64,000 nucleotides of DNA from Haloimpatiens sp042688525 (GCF_042688525.2 NZ_JBHWAB010000001.1:1364001-1428000), one strand, 5' to 3'; shown: positions 27,492-36,909, numbered from the stretch's first letter. Notes: a model not told the origin generated them from the letters alone. Numbers and translations: made by a program.

Positions 27492-27861
27492 GTGAAAAGG
27501 GAAGACGATTTTGAAAAAAGAAGAAGAACACTTAAAAAATTTAAGTGATGAGGAATTATACGATAGATTTTGGAATTTAACAGAACAAATTGTTAAGCCT
27601 ATGGTTGATTTAGCTTATAATCATACTTCACCTTCAATAGAACGTTCAGTACTTTTAAGAATGGGATTTTCTAGCTTAGAAGCTGGTGAAATAGTTAAGT
27701 ATGGATCAAAATGGAATTTGCTTGGTAAGGGTATAGGACATGTGGTTTTGGAATATGCAGATATGAAAGATATAGATTATTTGTGTGCTGGCAGAGAATT
27801 AAGTGAAGGTAAAGGATGGCAAGAAATTGGTGAAAAGATGGGAGGGAAGTTGATTGAATAA
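27492..27861 (+). CDS. oraS: D-ornithine 4,5-aminomutase small subunit; one-base frameshift near the N-terminus
   Basis: Small subunit of the B12/PLP-dependent mutase that turns D-ornithine into 2,4-diaminopentanoate. The best ribosome site (AAGGAGTGATAGC) serves GTG 27492, which starts MKREDDFEKRR as known OraS proteins do; that frame then stops at 27548. The rest of the protein (EHLKNLSDEELYDRFW onward) is in the frame beginning at TTG 27511. Removing one A at 27524-27525 joins them into 122 residues, the family length. Either the base is a sequence error, or translation really starts at TTG 27511 (weaker site GGGAAG) and loses the conserved N-terminus. The stop overlaps oraE by eight bases. 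Confidence 0.85.
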
Positions 27862-30061
27862 GAAAAACAATTTAGAAATAAATGAAAAAATAGATGTAGA
27901 AGAGATATTAAAAGATTTAGATAAGTATAAACCTAAAAGAAGAGGATGGCATTGGAGAGAAAAATATAATAAACCTGTAGGAGAATTTACTTATAGTGAA
28001 ATTTCAAAACCTTTAAAGAACAGCAGACCACTGCCAGCTTCTAGAAGTTTTCAAAACATAGATCCACAACCTATGCCGGTTATAACTTCAGAAATAGCTT
28101 CTGGAAGATTTGAAGATGATATTAGAAGAATGAGGATGGCTGCATGGCATGGGGCAGATCACATAATGGTTATAAGAACAGCAGGTCAAAGTCACTATGA
28201 TGGACTTATAGAAGGTACTCCAGAGGGAGTAGGAGGAGTGCCTATAACAAGAAAACAAGTAAGAGCAACAAGAAAAGCTCTTGATATGATAGAAGAAGAA
28301 GTAGGAAGAGAAATAAATTTTCATTCTTATGTATCAGGAGTAGCAGGACCAGATATAGCTGTAATGTTTGCAGAAGAAGGAGTAAACGGGGCTCATCAAG
28401 ATCCTCAATATAATGTATTATATAGAAATATTAATATGGTAAGATCTTTTGTTGATGCTGCAGTAGCAAAAAGGATAATGGCTTACGCTGATATGCTTCA
28501 AATTGATGGAGCACATAATGCTAATGCAACAGCTATGAAAGGGTATAATGTAATGCCAGAACTTATGGTGCAGCATGCTATTAATGCTAAATATTCTGAA
28601 ATGGTAGGAATGAAAAAAGAAAATATATCTTTATCTACAGTTCCACCTACAGCACCACCTGCACCATGCTTAAAGTTAGATCTTCCATATGCTGTAGCAT
28701 TAAGGCAACTGTTTAAAGATTATAAGATGAGAGCTCAAATGAACACTAAATACATGGAGTCATGTACAAGAGAAGCAACTGTTACACATACTTTAGATAT
28801 ACTTATTTCAAAACTTACGTCTGCAGATATTCAAAGTACAATAACACCTGATGAGGGTAGAAATGTTCCTTGGCATTATAATAGTATACATGCTATTAAT
28901 ACAGCAAAACAAGCTTTGATTGGTATGGATGGACTTAAAGAAATGGTAGAACTAAAAAAAGATGGCTATTTGCCTAATAAAATAAGAGAACTAAAAGAGA
29001 AAGCTATATTGTTTCTTGAAGAAATATTAGAAGTTGGAGGGTACTTTAAAGCTGTTGAAGAAGGATTCTTTGTTGATTCAGGAGCTTATCCTGAAAGAAA
29101 TGGAGATGGAATTGCAAGAAAGATAGATAAAGGTGTTGCTGCAGATACAGTTATTCCAAGAGATAAGGAGTATTTTGCACCAGTATGTGATCATTTTGGC
29201 TACAATAATATACCAGATAAGTATAAAGGGGAAAAACCTTGTAGTGCAATAGATGGATGTACATTTTGTAACCATGAAAAAATTCAATTTATAGATGAAC
29301 TAGATGAAAATGATAATGTTAATAATAGATTGGAACAAGTTAAGGATAGCAATACAATAAAACCCGAAGTTGAATGGAAAAAAGATGGATTTGTAACAAT
29401 TAATATGTTTCTTCCTGAAAATGAACGTATAAGTGAAGCGGCAGCTATTGAAATAGGTAAAAGAATGAATTTAACAGATGTAGAGGTTATACACAAACAA
29501 GTTATGCAGAATTGTGAAGGAACTTATTTAGAAGTAAAAGGAAGAGTTAATTTTGAAATAGATAAATCAAAACTTAAAGTTCCAAAGAAAAAACATGTCT
29601 TAAGTGATGAGGAAATAAGAGGATTTGTTAAAAATAAACCTTTAAAAGTTGTTGCAGCTACGGTAGGAGAAGATGAACATTCTGTGGGATTAAGAGAAAT
29701 AATTGATATTAAACATGGTGGTATTGAAAAATATGGAATAGAGTGTGTATATCTTGGAACATCATGTCCAGTTGAAAAATTAATAGATGCTGCAATTGAA
29801 ACTAAAGCACAGGCAATATTGGCAAGTACAATAATTACTCATAATGATGTTCACACAAAAAATATGAAAAAAATAAGTAACTTATGTATTGAGAAAGGTG
29901 TAAGAGATAAACTTATTCTTGTTTCAGGTGGTACACAAGTTACAGATGAAATAGCTAAAGCCAATGGTATGGATGTTGGATTTGGAAGAGGTTCACATGG
30001 AAATGATGTTGCATCATTTATAGTAGAGACTCTTAAAAAGAGAATTGAAAATAAGGAATGA
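27854..30061 (+). CDS. oraE: D-ornithine 4,5-aminomutase large subunit (B12, PLP)
   Basis: Catalytic subunit, 735 residues, with a TIM-barrel PLP/adenosylcobalamin region followed by a C-terminal cobalamin-binding Rossmann domain. The cobalt-ligating histidine is in NDVHTKNMKK (about residue 667), and the lower-axial pocket continues with VSGGTQV and GFGRGSHG. The start is TTG 27854 inside the oraS end, behind GGGAGGGAAG, so the two subunits are translationally coupled. The reactivase gene follows six bases later. Confidence 0.95.
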   Translation: MNKKNNLEINEKIDVEEILKDLDKYKPKRRGWHWREKYNKPVGEFTYSEISKPLKNSRPLPASRSFQNIDPQPMPVITSEIASGRFEDDIRRMRMAAWHGADHIMVIRTAGQSHYDGLIEGTPEGVGGVPITRKQVRATRKALDMIEEEVGREINFHSYVSGVAGPDIAVMFAEEGVNGAHQDPQYNVLYRNINMVRSFVDAAVAKRIMAYADMLQIDGAHNANATAMKGYNVMPELMVQHAINAKYSEMVGMKKENISLSTVPPTAPPAPCLKLDLPYAVALRQLFKDYKMRAQMNTKYMESCTREATVTHTLDILISKLTSADIQSTITPDEGRNVPWHYNSIHAINTAKQALIGMDGLKEMVELKKDGYLPNKIRELKEKAILFLEEILEVGGYFKAVEEGFFVDSGAYPERNGDGIARKIDKGVAADTVIPRDKEYFAPVCDHFGYNNIPDKYKGEKPCSAIDGCTFCNHEKIQFIDELDENDNVNNRLEQVKDSNTIKPEVEWKKDGFVTINMFLPENERISEAAAIEIGKRMNLTDVEVIHKQVMQNCEGTYLEVKGRVNFEIDKSKLKVPKKKHVLSDEEIRGFVKNKPLKVVAATVGEDEHSVGLREIIDIKHGGIEKYGIECVYLGTSCPVEKLIDAAIETKAQAILASTIITHNDVHTKNMKKISNLCIEKGVRDKLILVSGGTQVTDEIAKANGMDVGFGRGSHGNDVASFIVETLKKRIENKE

Positions 30062-30067
30062 TAAATT

Positions 30068-31396
30068 ATGAAAGTAGACTATTTGATTGCAGAGATAGGT
30101 AGTACTACTACTGTAGTAAGTGCACTGGATTTTAAAAACAGCAATATATTGGTTGCTCAAGGTAAGCACTATACTACAGTTTTAGATGGGGATGTAACTG
30201 TAGGTTTGAAAAGTGCAATAAATGAAATTGAAAGTAAGCTAGGACAAAAAATAGAATGGAATAAAATGCTTGCAACTAGTAGTGCAGCTGGAGGGTTAAA
30301 AATAACAGTACATGGTCTTGTACAAGATATGACAGTAAAAGCTGCAAGAGAAGCTGCATTAGGTGCAGGTGGTATTATTAAAATGGTTACATCAGGTAAA
30401 TTAAGGAAAAGCGATGTAAGACGTATAAAGAAAATACAACCAAACTTAATAATGATAGCAGGTGGAACTGATTTTGGGGAAAGAGAAACAGCACTTTACA
30501 ATGCTGAACTTATAAGAGAAGAAAATTTAGGTATTCCAGTTGTATATTGTGGAAATATAGCTAATAGAGAAGAAATTAAAGAAATATTTGAAGGACAAGA
30601 AATCTATATAATTGATAATGTTTATCCTAAAATTGATGAATTAAATGTGGAACCTGCAAGAAAAGTTATACAAATTGCTTTTGAAAATAATATAATAAAG
30701 GCTCCTGGCATGGATAAGATAAAAGAAATGGTAAATGGAGTTATTATGCCAACACCAGGTGCAGTAATGCAGAGTGCTAAATTGCTTTATGAAATTTTAG
30801 GAGATGTTGTAGTATTTGATGTTGGAGGAGCAACAACTGATGTACATTCTGTGACTGAGGGTGCTAGTGAAATTCAAGATATATTAGTAAGTCCAGAGCC
30901 AAAAGCAAAACGAACTGTTGAAGGAGATCTTGGAGTATATGTAAATAGTAAAAATGTTATTGATTTACTTGATGATGTTGATTTAAAAGGAATAGATAAA
31001 GAATATATAGTTAAAAATATAAAACCTATACCAACTACAGTTGAGGAAAAAAAGTGTAGTTTGATTTTAACGAATAAAGCAGTTAACATGTCGTTAAATA
31101 GGCATGTGGGTTATATAAAAAGAATTTATGGTGCAGGAAGAAAGTTTATAGCATATGGTAAAGATTTGTCACAAGTCAAATATATTGTAGGTACTGGTGG
31201 AGCATTAACTAGGTTAGAAGGAGGAAAAGATATTTTAAGTAATATAAGATATTCAAAAGATGATTTGACCATGTTCCCTAGGAAAGAGGCAAAAATATTG
31301 ATTGATAGTATGTATATAATGGCTTGTGCAGGAGTTCTAAGTAAGGAAAATAAAGAGGCAGCAGCAAAACTATTACAAAAGAGTTTGAGTATTTAG
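30068..31396 (+). CDS. MutL/GlmL-family ATPase, aminomutase reactivating factor
   Basis: 442 residues of the actin-like ATPase family (MutL/GlmL, also called OR-4 in ornithine operons). The phosphate loops are AEIGSTTTVVSALD near the N-terminus and VVFDVGGATTDVHSV near residue 257. Family members are thought to protect or reactivate B12-dependent mutases; here the client must be OraSE, encoded directly upstream. A repeat element of 341 bases separates it from orr. Confidence 0.88.
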   Translation: MKVDYLIAEIGSTTTVVSALDFKNSNILVAQGKHYTTVLDGDVTVGLKSAINEIESKLGQKIEWNKMLATSSAAGGLKITVHGLVQDMTVKAAREAALGAGGIIKMVTSGKLRKSDVRRIKKIQPNLIMIAGGTDFGERETALYNAELIREENLGIPVVYCGNIANREEIKEIFEGQEIYIIDNVYPKIDELNVEPARKVIQIAFENNIIKAPGMDKIKEMVNGVIMPTPGAVMQSAKLLYEILGDVVVFDVGGATTDVHSVTEGASEIQDILVSPEPKAKRTVEGDLGVYVNSKNVIDLLDDVDLKGIDKEYIVKNIKPIPTTVEEKKCSLILTNKAVNMSLNRHVGYIKRIYGAGRKFIAYGKDLSQVKYIVGTGGALTRLEGGKDILSNIRYSKDDLTMFPRKEAKILIDSMYIMACAGVLSKENKEAAAKLLQKSLSI

Positions 31397-31400
31397 TAAT

Positions 31401-31741
31401 TATAGTTCAACTTTCGCAGGTGAAAAACAACCGCTGCGGGAAATGATATCTTGCTTAGAAATCTTTTACTTCAGTAACAAGTTCTAAGCCTTTATCAGTG
31501 GACAGTTTACAGTTGACAGTGGATAGTAAAGGATGCTTTTATTGCAGAAAAACTTTTATTAAATATAGTAATAAGATAAGTGAATTTTGTTTTTAAACAA
31601 AATACCTAATTAAAAACTTTCTACGTTAGTAGAAAGGTGTCCTCGAACTGTCAACTGTCCTCTAGCAACTGTTAACTATTTAAACAATATATCATTTCCC
31701 TTCGCTAAGTAGTATTTTTGTTCTGAGAAAGTTGAGTTATA
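31401..31741. mobile_element. MITE-like element 1 with nested palindromic insert
   Basis: The ends are inverted copies of about 55 bases: the left starts TATAGTTCAACTTTCGCAG, the right (reverse strand) TATAACTCAACTTTCTCAG, and both reach GGGAAATGATAT. No coding capacity is seen. Inside, at about 31496-31678, a second palindromic unit is bounded by CAGTTGACAGTGG-type words and contains ATTTTGTTT/AAACAAAAT and CTTTCTAC/GTAGAAAG hairpins. A related element with the same ends is at 38478-38759. It fills the gap between the reactivase gene and orr, inside the ornithine operon. Confidence 0.7.
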
Positions 31742-31768
31742 TGAAATAAATTAAGAAGGGGAGTATAT

Positions 31769-32839
31769 ATGTCCATAATTTATCCTTGTATGGAAATTGA
31801 TTTATCTAAAATTACGTATAATACAAAGAAGATTGTATCTATGTGTAAGAAAAAGGGGATACACGTAGTAGGTGTTACTAAAGTATTTTGTGCTCAAAAG
31901 TCAATTGTAAAAGCTATGTTAGATGGAGGCGTTGAATTAATTGGTGACTCTAGAATAGATAATTTAGCAAAACTAAAAGAGTTTTCTTGTAGAAAAATGC
32001 TTTTAAGAATTCCAATGGAAAGTATGTCACAAAAAGTTGTAAGATTTTCAGATATAAGTTTAAATTCAGAATTTGATACTATAAAGGAATTATCAATAGC
32101 ATGTAAAAAATTAAAAAAAATTCATAGTGTAATATTGATGATAGATTTAGGAGATTTAAGAGAAGGTGTATTAGAAAAAGACGTCATATCTTTAGTAAGA
32201 AAAATAGTTAAGTTAGAAAATATAAAACTTTGTGGAATTGGTACTAATCTTACATGTTATGGAGGAATTATACCAGATGAAAAAAATTTAGGAATGTTAG
32301 TACAAATAAAAAATAAAATTAAATCTGAATTGAATGTAGACTTACCAATTGTCTCTGGTGGTAATTCTAGTAGTATGTATATGGTAATAAATGATACAAT
32401 TCCAGAAGGAATAAATCAATTAAGAATTGGTGAAGGAATTGTTTTAGGAAGAGAAACAGCTTATGGAGAGTGCATACCAGGATGTTATAATGATTGTTTT
32501 GTGTTAAAAGGTGAAATTGTAGAAATAAAACAAAAACCATCTGTCCCAAAAGGTAAAATTGGAATGGATGCTTTTGGACAAGTGCCTCATTTTGAAGATA
32601 TGGGTATAAGAAAAAGAGCAATTATAGCAATGGGAAGACAAGATATAAAAATAGATGGAACATTTCCAGTAAATAAGAATATAAAGATATTAGGTGGAAG
32701 TAGTGATCACTTAATTTTAGATATTACTGATTGCAAAGAAAATTTTAAACTGGGTGATATTGTAGATTTTCATGTTGATTATGGATGTCTTCTAAGAGCA
32801 ATGACATCACCTTATATAAAAAAATATTATGTATCATAG
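31769..32839 (+). CDS. orr: Ornithine racemase
   Basis: Converts L- to D-ornithine for the aminomutase. 356 residues of the fold III (alanine-racemase-like) PLP family: the PLP lysine is in VGVTKVFCAQ (residue about 37), with later motifs VSGGNSSSM and LRIGEGIVLGRET, as in ornithine racemases and YhfX-like relatives. Ribosome site GAAGGGGAG before ATG 31769. It is the last gene of the cluster and is followed by a terminator at 32972. Confidence 0.92.
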   Translation: MSIIYPCMEIDLSKITYNTKKIVSMCKKKGIHVVGVTKVFCAQKSIVKAMLDGGVELIGDSRIDNLAKLKEFSCRKMLLRIPMESMSQKVVRFSDISLNSEFDTIKELSIACKKLKKIHSVILMIDLGDLREGVLEKDVISLVRKIVKLENIKLCGIGTNLTCYGGIIPDEKNLGMLVQIKNKIKSELNVDLPIVSGGNSSSMYMVINDTIPEGINQLRIGEGIVLGRETAYGECIPGCYNDCFVLKGEIVEIKQKPSVPKGKIGMDAFGQVPHFEDMGIRKRAIIAMGRQDIKIDGTFPVNKNIKILGGSSDHLILDITDCKENFKLGDIVDFHVDYGCLLRAMTSPYIKKYYVS

Positions 32840-32879
32840 TAAAAAGAGTTAAGTTCACATCTAATCTGAGAAATTTAAT

Positions 32880-32960
32880 AATTTCAAAATATAACCAGCC
32901 TGTTCTAGCTAATTTCTAAGTTAGATAACACTATATCTAGTGAATTTATATTTTGAAATT
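32880..32960. repeat. Inverted repeat element after orr
   Basis: AATTTCAAAATATAA (32880-32894) and TTATATTTTGAAATT (32946-32960) are perfect complements around a 51-base centre that contains weaker local stems. It may be another small palindromic element. Confidence 0.5.
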
Positions 32961-32971
32961 AATATATTAAG

Positions 32972-33010
32972 AAAAGCTGTTGATTATATTGATTGACAGC
33001 TTTTTATTTT
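32972..33010 (+). terminator. Terminator after the ornithine operon
   Basis: AAAAGCTGT (32972-32980) pairs with ACAGCTTTT (32996-33004), followed by a T-rich run. Confidence 0.75.
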
Positions 33011-33061
33011 GGTGTAAAATGCACTTAAGGAAGATTTTAAAATATAATGGGAGGGAAAAGT

Positions 33062-33826
33062 ATGTTTGATAGTCATATACATACAAAATATTCTTCAGAT
33101 TCAGATATGTCAATTGAAGAAGTTGTTAAAAGAATGAGAGAATTAAATATGGGAGCAGTAATAACAGAGCATATGGATTTAAAGTTTCCTATAAAAAACA
33201 AATTTATATTTGATGTAGAAGAATACTTTAAGAATTATTCTAATTATAGAAATAATAATTTTTTATTGGGAATTGAAATGGGAATGAAGATGGATTGCAT
33301 AGAGGAAAGTAATAGACTTCAACAAAAATATGAATTTGATTATGTTATTGGATCTGTACATTTAGTTAATAATATTGATATTTATGTTGAAGAGTTTTAT
33401 AGAGGAAGAAGTAAAAAGGAAGTTTATGAGAGTTATTTTAATGAAATGATTAAATGCTTAAAAGTATATAACTTTATAGACAGTTTAGGGCATATAGATT
33501 ATATAGCTAGGTATGCAAGATATGAAGATAAGGAATTATATTATAGTGAATATAGTGAATTTTTAGATGAAATTTTAAAATTGATAATTGATAAGGGAAT
33601 AGTATTAGAATTAAATACAAGAAGATTAAACAATTCTTTTTCAACAAAAAATTTAATAGAAATATATAAAAGATACAATGAATTAGGTGGAAAATATGTA
33701 GTATTAGGTTCAGATGCACACAGGAAAGAAAATATAGCTAATTACTTTAAAACAGCTAGTGAAATGATAGAAACATGTAATTTGAAATCTGTATATTTTA
33801 AGGAAAGAAAAATGCAATATTGTTAA
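33062..33826 (+). CDS. PHP-domain phosphatase, histidinol-phosphatase (HisJ/HisK) type
   Basis: 254 residues with PHP metal-binding motifs: DSHIHTKYSSDSD at the N-terminus, ITEHMD, GIEMGM, DYVIGSVHLV, SLGHIDYIAR and GSDAHRKENI. This is the pattern of monofunctional histidinol-phosphate phosphatases, but no other his genes are near, so another phosphoester substrate is possible. The start is ATG 33062 after GGGAGGGAAAAG. Confidence 0.82.
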   Translation: MFDSHIHTKYSSDSDMSIEEVVKRMRELNMGAVITEHMDLKFPIKNKFIFDVEEYFKNYSNYRNNNFLLGIEMGMKMDCIEESNRLQQKYEFDYVIGSVHLVNNIDIYVEEFYRGRSKKEVYESYFNEMIKCLKVYNFIDSLGHIDYIARYARYEDKELYYSEYSEFLDEILKLIIDKGIVLELNTRRLNNSFSTKNLIEIYKRYNELGGKYVVLGSDAHRKENIANYFKTASEMIETCNLKSVYFKERKMQYC

Positions 33827-33921
33827 ATTAGGATAAAAAATTATAGTGACAATAAAGTAATTACAAGCTGTAGAGTAAATACTTAGGGAAAGAACAGTGA
33901 TTGGAATAAAGGAGTTATGAT

Positions 33922-34055
33922 AAAGTAGAAAGTTTAAAGTATAAAGTATAATAAGGATGTTTTTCTTGAAGAAAAACTTTTATTAAAATAAATTTTCAAA
34001 AGCTTGTTTTTGAAAATTTACCTTATTTGTGCTTTATACTTTGTACTTTTTACTT
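33922..34055. repeat. Composite palindromic element 2 (AAAGTATAAAGT words)
   Basis: Left arm 33922-33957 carries AAAGTATAAAGTATAATAAGG; the right arm, up to 34055, carries its approximate inverse (CCTTATTTGTGCTTTATACT and beyond). Between them are two hairpins: GTTTTTC/GAAAAAC (33959-33977) and AAATTTTCAAAA/TTTTTGAAAATTT (33989-34019). The layout matches the inner parts of the elements at 31401 and 38478, and its left half matches 59025-59112. The element lies between convergent genes and may also act as a terminator. Confidence 0.6.
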
Positions 34056-34111
34056 AAAAAAATTTCTTAGTATAGTACTTTATAAAACGTGTTCTAATAA
34101 AATTATACATA

Positions 34112-34582
34112 CTAAATAGTTTCACTGTTTAATATATTCACTATTTTTTTATATATTTTAGTACATATGTTATTAAAACTTTTTTCGAGTATTGGACTTA
34201 AATTTAGGTTAAAATCTATTGAACAAGATTCTATTCCAATTAAATATCCTCTTATGTGTATGTGGTTTAAATTTATTAAATCTATTAAATTATAACCATG
34301 TAGTGAGAAATAATTTACATTGTGATGTTTGTCAAAATGTTTTTTGCTTTTGAATGAAGTAATAGTAACAGTTCCAGGATTAATATTATATTTGGTAGAA
34401 TCTAAAATTATTACAAAATCATTATCTTCAATAGCATTTAGACAGTAATCTATATCAGTTTCGCCAATTATAACTTCAATGTTTAATTTATCCAATTGAG
34501 TCTTTAATGTATTTGCAATCTTTATACCGATAGAGTCATCTCCCATTAAGGGATTACCAATAGCAATTAATTTTTTATTCAT
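34112..34582 (-). CDS. Hydrogenase maturation protease (HyaD/HupD family)
   Basis: 156 residues. It removes the C-terminal tail of the [NiFe] large subunit after nickel insertion. The nickel-sensing residues lie in GNPLMGDDSIG (first acidic site), VIILDST (Asp) and FSLHGYNL (His). It directly follows the large-subunit gene on the minus strand (nine bases apart), so it is dedicated to that enzyme. No hypA-F genes are in the window. Confidence 0.88.
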   Translation of the reverse strand: MNKKLIAIGNPLMGDDSIGIKIANTLKTQLDKLNIEVIIGETDIDYCLNAIEDNDFVIILDSTKYNINPGTVTITSFKSKKHFDKHHNVNYFSLHGYNLIDLINLNHIHIRGYLIGIESCSIDFNLNLSPILEKSFNNICTKIYKKIVNILNSETI

Positions 34583-34591
34583 GATTTTACT

Positions 34592-36001
34592 CTAAACAAT
34601 TTGAATATTTTTAGAAGAATAATTGTTTGTTATAACATGTGTTGCGCAAGATACACAAGGATCAAAGGAGCGAACGATTCTACCTATTTCAATTGGATTT
34701 TTTTCATCACTAATATATGTTCCTATTAAGGATTTTTCAATGGGGCCATATCCCCCTTTTGAATCTTTAGGTGATAAATTCCAAGCAGTAGGGGTTATAA
34801 TATCATAAGTATCAATTTTTTTATTTACTATAGAAATCCAGTGACCTAAACAACCTCTAGTTGTATCGATTAACCCTCTTCCAAAAGCTTTAGTTGGAAT
34901 TTCATATATTTTTTGACCGCATGACCCTAAAGTTAATTTATCAATTAATCCATCTAATATATTTGCTATTTTTATTGATTCAAGAACTCTTGCTTTTGTT
35001 CTATCCATAGTAGAAATCTGTATTGGATAATTTTTACTCAATATCATTCTAGCTAAAGGGCCAACTTCCATTGGATAACCATTGTATCTTGGAGATTTTA
35101 TAAAAGAATAACCTTGTTTTTTAGATAAATTACTTTCAAGTGGAGAACTTCCAGGGAGAATATTATTAGTATTATTATCATACCAAGAATAATGTATATT
35201 TTCACTTATTTCATGAGGCATAAAATTTTGAAAATCACCATTAATTAATACCCCTGGTTTTACATAAGTTAGATTTTCCTCATTATAAGAATCATAAACA
35301 CCATAAGACATTAAATTTTTGTAACCAACTCCATTTTTAAAATAATCATTATAATATTGTGCAACTATATTAAAATCATTAAGCATATTATTGCTTACAA
35401 AATTTTTTATATATGATAGCATTGACTTTAATTGTACAATTTTATAAGAATCAACATTTACTGTGGCTCCTCCAACAAAAATACCATGATTATGAGGAGC
35501 TTTTCCGCCTAAGAGTGCTAGCATATCATGAGCCATTTTACTGAATTCAAAGGATTTTGCATAATTTTCTCCAATTTTTTTGCTTAAATCTTCAGGAATT
35601 CTAAAATCAATTTCTTCTGTAGGATATAAAGGCGAAATATTAGAACATTTCACAAAATCAGGAAGAGTATATAAATAAAAATGTCTAATATGATTTTGTA
35701 AAAATTCGCATCCATGCATTATATCTCTTAATATTTTACCATTGTAACTTGGAGTAACATTTAAAGCATCCTCTAGTGCGAGAGAGGAGGACATAGAGTG
35801 AGCAGTAGAACATATTCCGCATATACGTTGTGTGAAATAAATGGCATCTAGGGGATTACGTCCTCTAAGCATTTTTTCAAAACCTCTAAAGAGAGTTCCT
35901 GAACACTCAGCATTTATTATTTTATTTTTGTCTATTTCTACACTTATGCTTAAAAACCCACTTATTCTTGTAATTGGATCAATAGTTATTTTAGTAGACA
36001 T
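34592..36001 (-). CDS. [NiFe] hydrogenase large subunit
   Basis: 469 residues. The nickel-binding motifs are RICGICSTAHS (Cys61, Cys64) and DPCVSCATH (Cys449, Cys452, His455). The 14 residues after His455 are the tail cut by the maturation protease. Both motifs have Cys, with no TGA, so this is not a [NiFeSe] enzyme. The start ATG 36001 follows AAGGAGGTATT. The gene is next to the small subunit (17 bases) and transcribed from the cytochrome b5-like gene. Likely role: H2 uptake or cycling in the cytoplasm. Confidence 0.93.
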   Translation of the reverse strand: MSTKITIDPITRISGFLSISVEIDKNKIINAECSGTLFRGFEKMLRGRNPLDAIYFTQRICGICSTAHSMSSSLALEDALNVTPSYNGKILRDIMHGCEFLQNHIRHFYLYTLPDFVKCSNISPLYPTEEIDFRIPEDLSKKIGENYAKSFEFSKMAHDMLALLGGKAPHNHGIFVGGATVNVDSYKIVQLKSMLSYIKNFVSNNMLNDFNIVAQYYNDYFKNGVGYKNLMSYGVYDSYNEENLTYVKPGVLINGDFQNFMPHEISENIHYSWYDNNTNNILPGSSPLESNLSKKQGYSFIKSPRYNGYPMEVGPLARMILSKNYPIQISTMDRTKARVLESIKIANILDGLIDKLTLGSCGQKIYEIPTKAFGRGLIDTTRGCLGHWISIVNKKIDTYDIITPTAWNLSPKDSKGGYGPIEKSLIGTYISDEKNPIEIGRIVRSFDPCVSCATHVITNNYSSKNIQIV

Positions 36002-36018
36002 AATACCTCCTTAATTTA

Positions 36019-36900
36019 TTAATATCTTACAAATGGTTCCATTCCATCAGGAAAGTAAGCATTAGCACATCCAATACATGGAGTATTATCTTCAATTGGC
36101 CAATTAGTTTTATTGTTCCATTTACCTATTGGACAATCTGTTTGAGTTACAGGTCCTCTACAACCTAATTTAAATAAACAGCCTTTATCTCCTAATTTTT
36201 CAGCAAATATTTTTTTTTCGAAAAACAATCTTCTAGGACATATATCATGTATTGTTATCCCATAAAATAATATAGGTCTATTTTGATTATCTAGTTTAGG
36301 GATACCATACATAAGTAAATGAGCTACAGTACCTATTATCCATCTAGGGTTTGAAGGACACCCAGGTAAGTTTATTACATTTTTATCTAGTACTTCTTTA
36401 ACACTTTTGCATTGAGCTGGATTTGGTCTAGCGGCTGAAATTCCTCCAAAAGATGCACAAGTTCCCACTGATAGAATGTATTTAGCTTTTTCACCAGCCA
36501 TTTTCACTGCTTGTAAGGCGGTTATAGGTTTATCATTGTATGAGGCGATTATATTATATTTACCATTATCTTTTGTAGATACTGCACCATCTACTGCTAA
36601 TATAAAATCTGAATTCAATGTTTTTAAAAACTGATCAAAGGCTTGTTGTCCTTGGTCTGCCATTATACTATTGTTATATTTTAGGTTTACCATATTTTTT
36701 AAAAAATAAAGTGCATTTGGATTTGAGGCATTCAATAGTGAAATTATATTTCCTGAACATCCTGTAGCTTCAAGCCATATCATATTCATTTTTTTTAGTT
36801 CATTATTTTGTATTTTGTTTAATGCGGTTTCAAGTATATTATCTACTGTTTTAAGTTTTGATTTTACTATAGGACAATATTTATTATTGGACAAGTACAT
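36019..36900 (-). CDS. [NiFe] hydrogenase small subunit with CxGN proximal-cluster motif
   Basis: About 293 residues, carrying the Fe-S relay. There is no Tat signal, so it stays in the cytoplasm. The N-terminal proximal-cluster motif reads GCSGN instead of the usual CxGC: the second Cys (about residue 51) is Asn, as reported for cyanobacterial HupS. Remaining ligands are seen in SVGTCASFGG, LPGCPSNP, the His of ITIHDICPRR, GCLFKLGCRG, TDCPIGKWNN and TPCIGCANAYFPDG. ATG 36900 is taken as the start; GTG 36903 and TTG 36894 are alternatives, and the GGAG site fits TTG best by distance. Confidence 0.9.
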   Translation of the reverse strand: MYLSNNKYCPIVKSKLKTVDNILETALNKIQNNELKKMNMIWLEATGCSGNIISLLNASNPNALYFLKNMVNLKYNNSIMADQGQQAFDQFLKTLNSDFILAVDGAVSTKDNGKYNIIASYNDKPITALQAVKMAGEKAKYILSVGTCASFGGISAARPNPAQCKSVKEVLDKNVINLPGCPSNPRWIIGTVAHLLMYGIPKLDNQNRPILFYGITIHDICPRRLFFEKKIFAEKLGDKGCLFKLGCRGPVTQTDCPIGKWNNKTNWPIEDNTPCIGCANAYFPDGMEPFVRY

Positions 36901-36909
36901 CACTCCAAA

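Noticed and set aside
31401..31741. Insertion sequence
   Set aside because: Inverted ends are present, but no transposase frame is found in either copy (31401, 38478), so at most a non-autonomous element.
34592..36001. [NiFeSe] hydrogenase
   Set aside because: A selenoprotein gene lies in the same window, so I checked the C-terminal motif: DPCVSCATH has Cys codons, no TGA.
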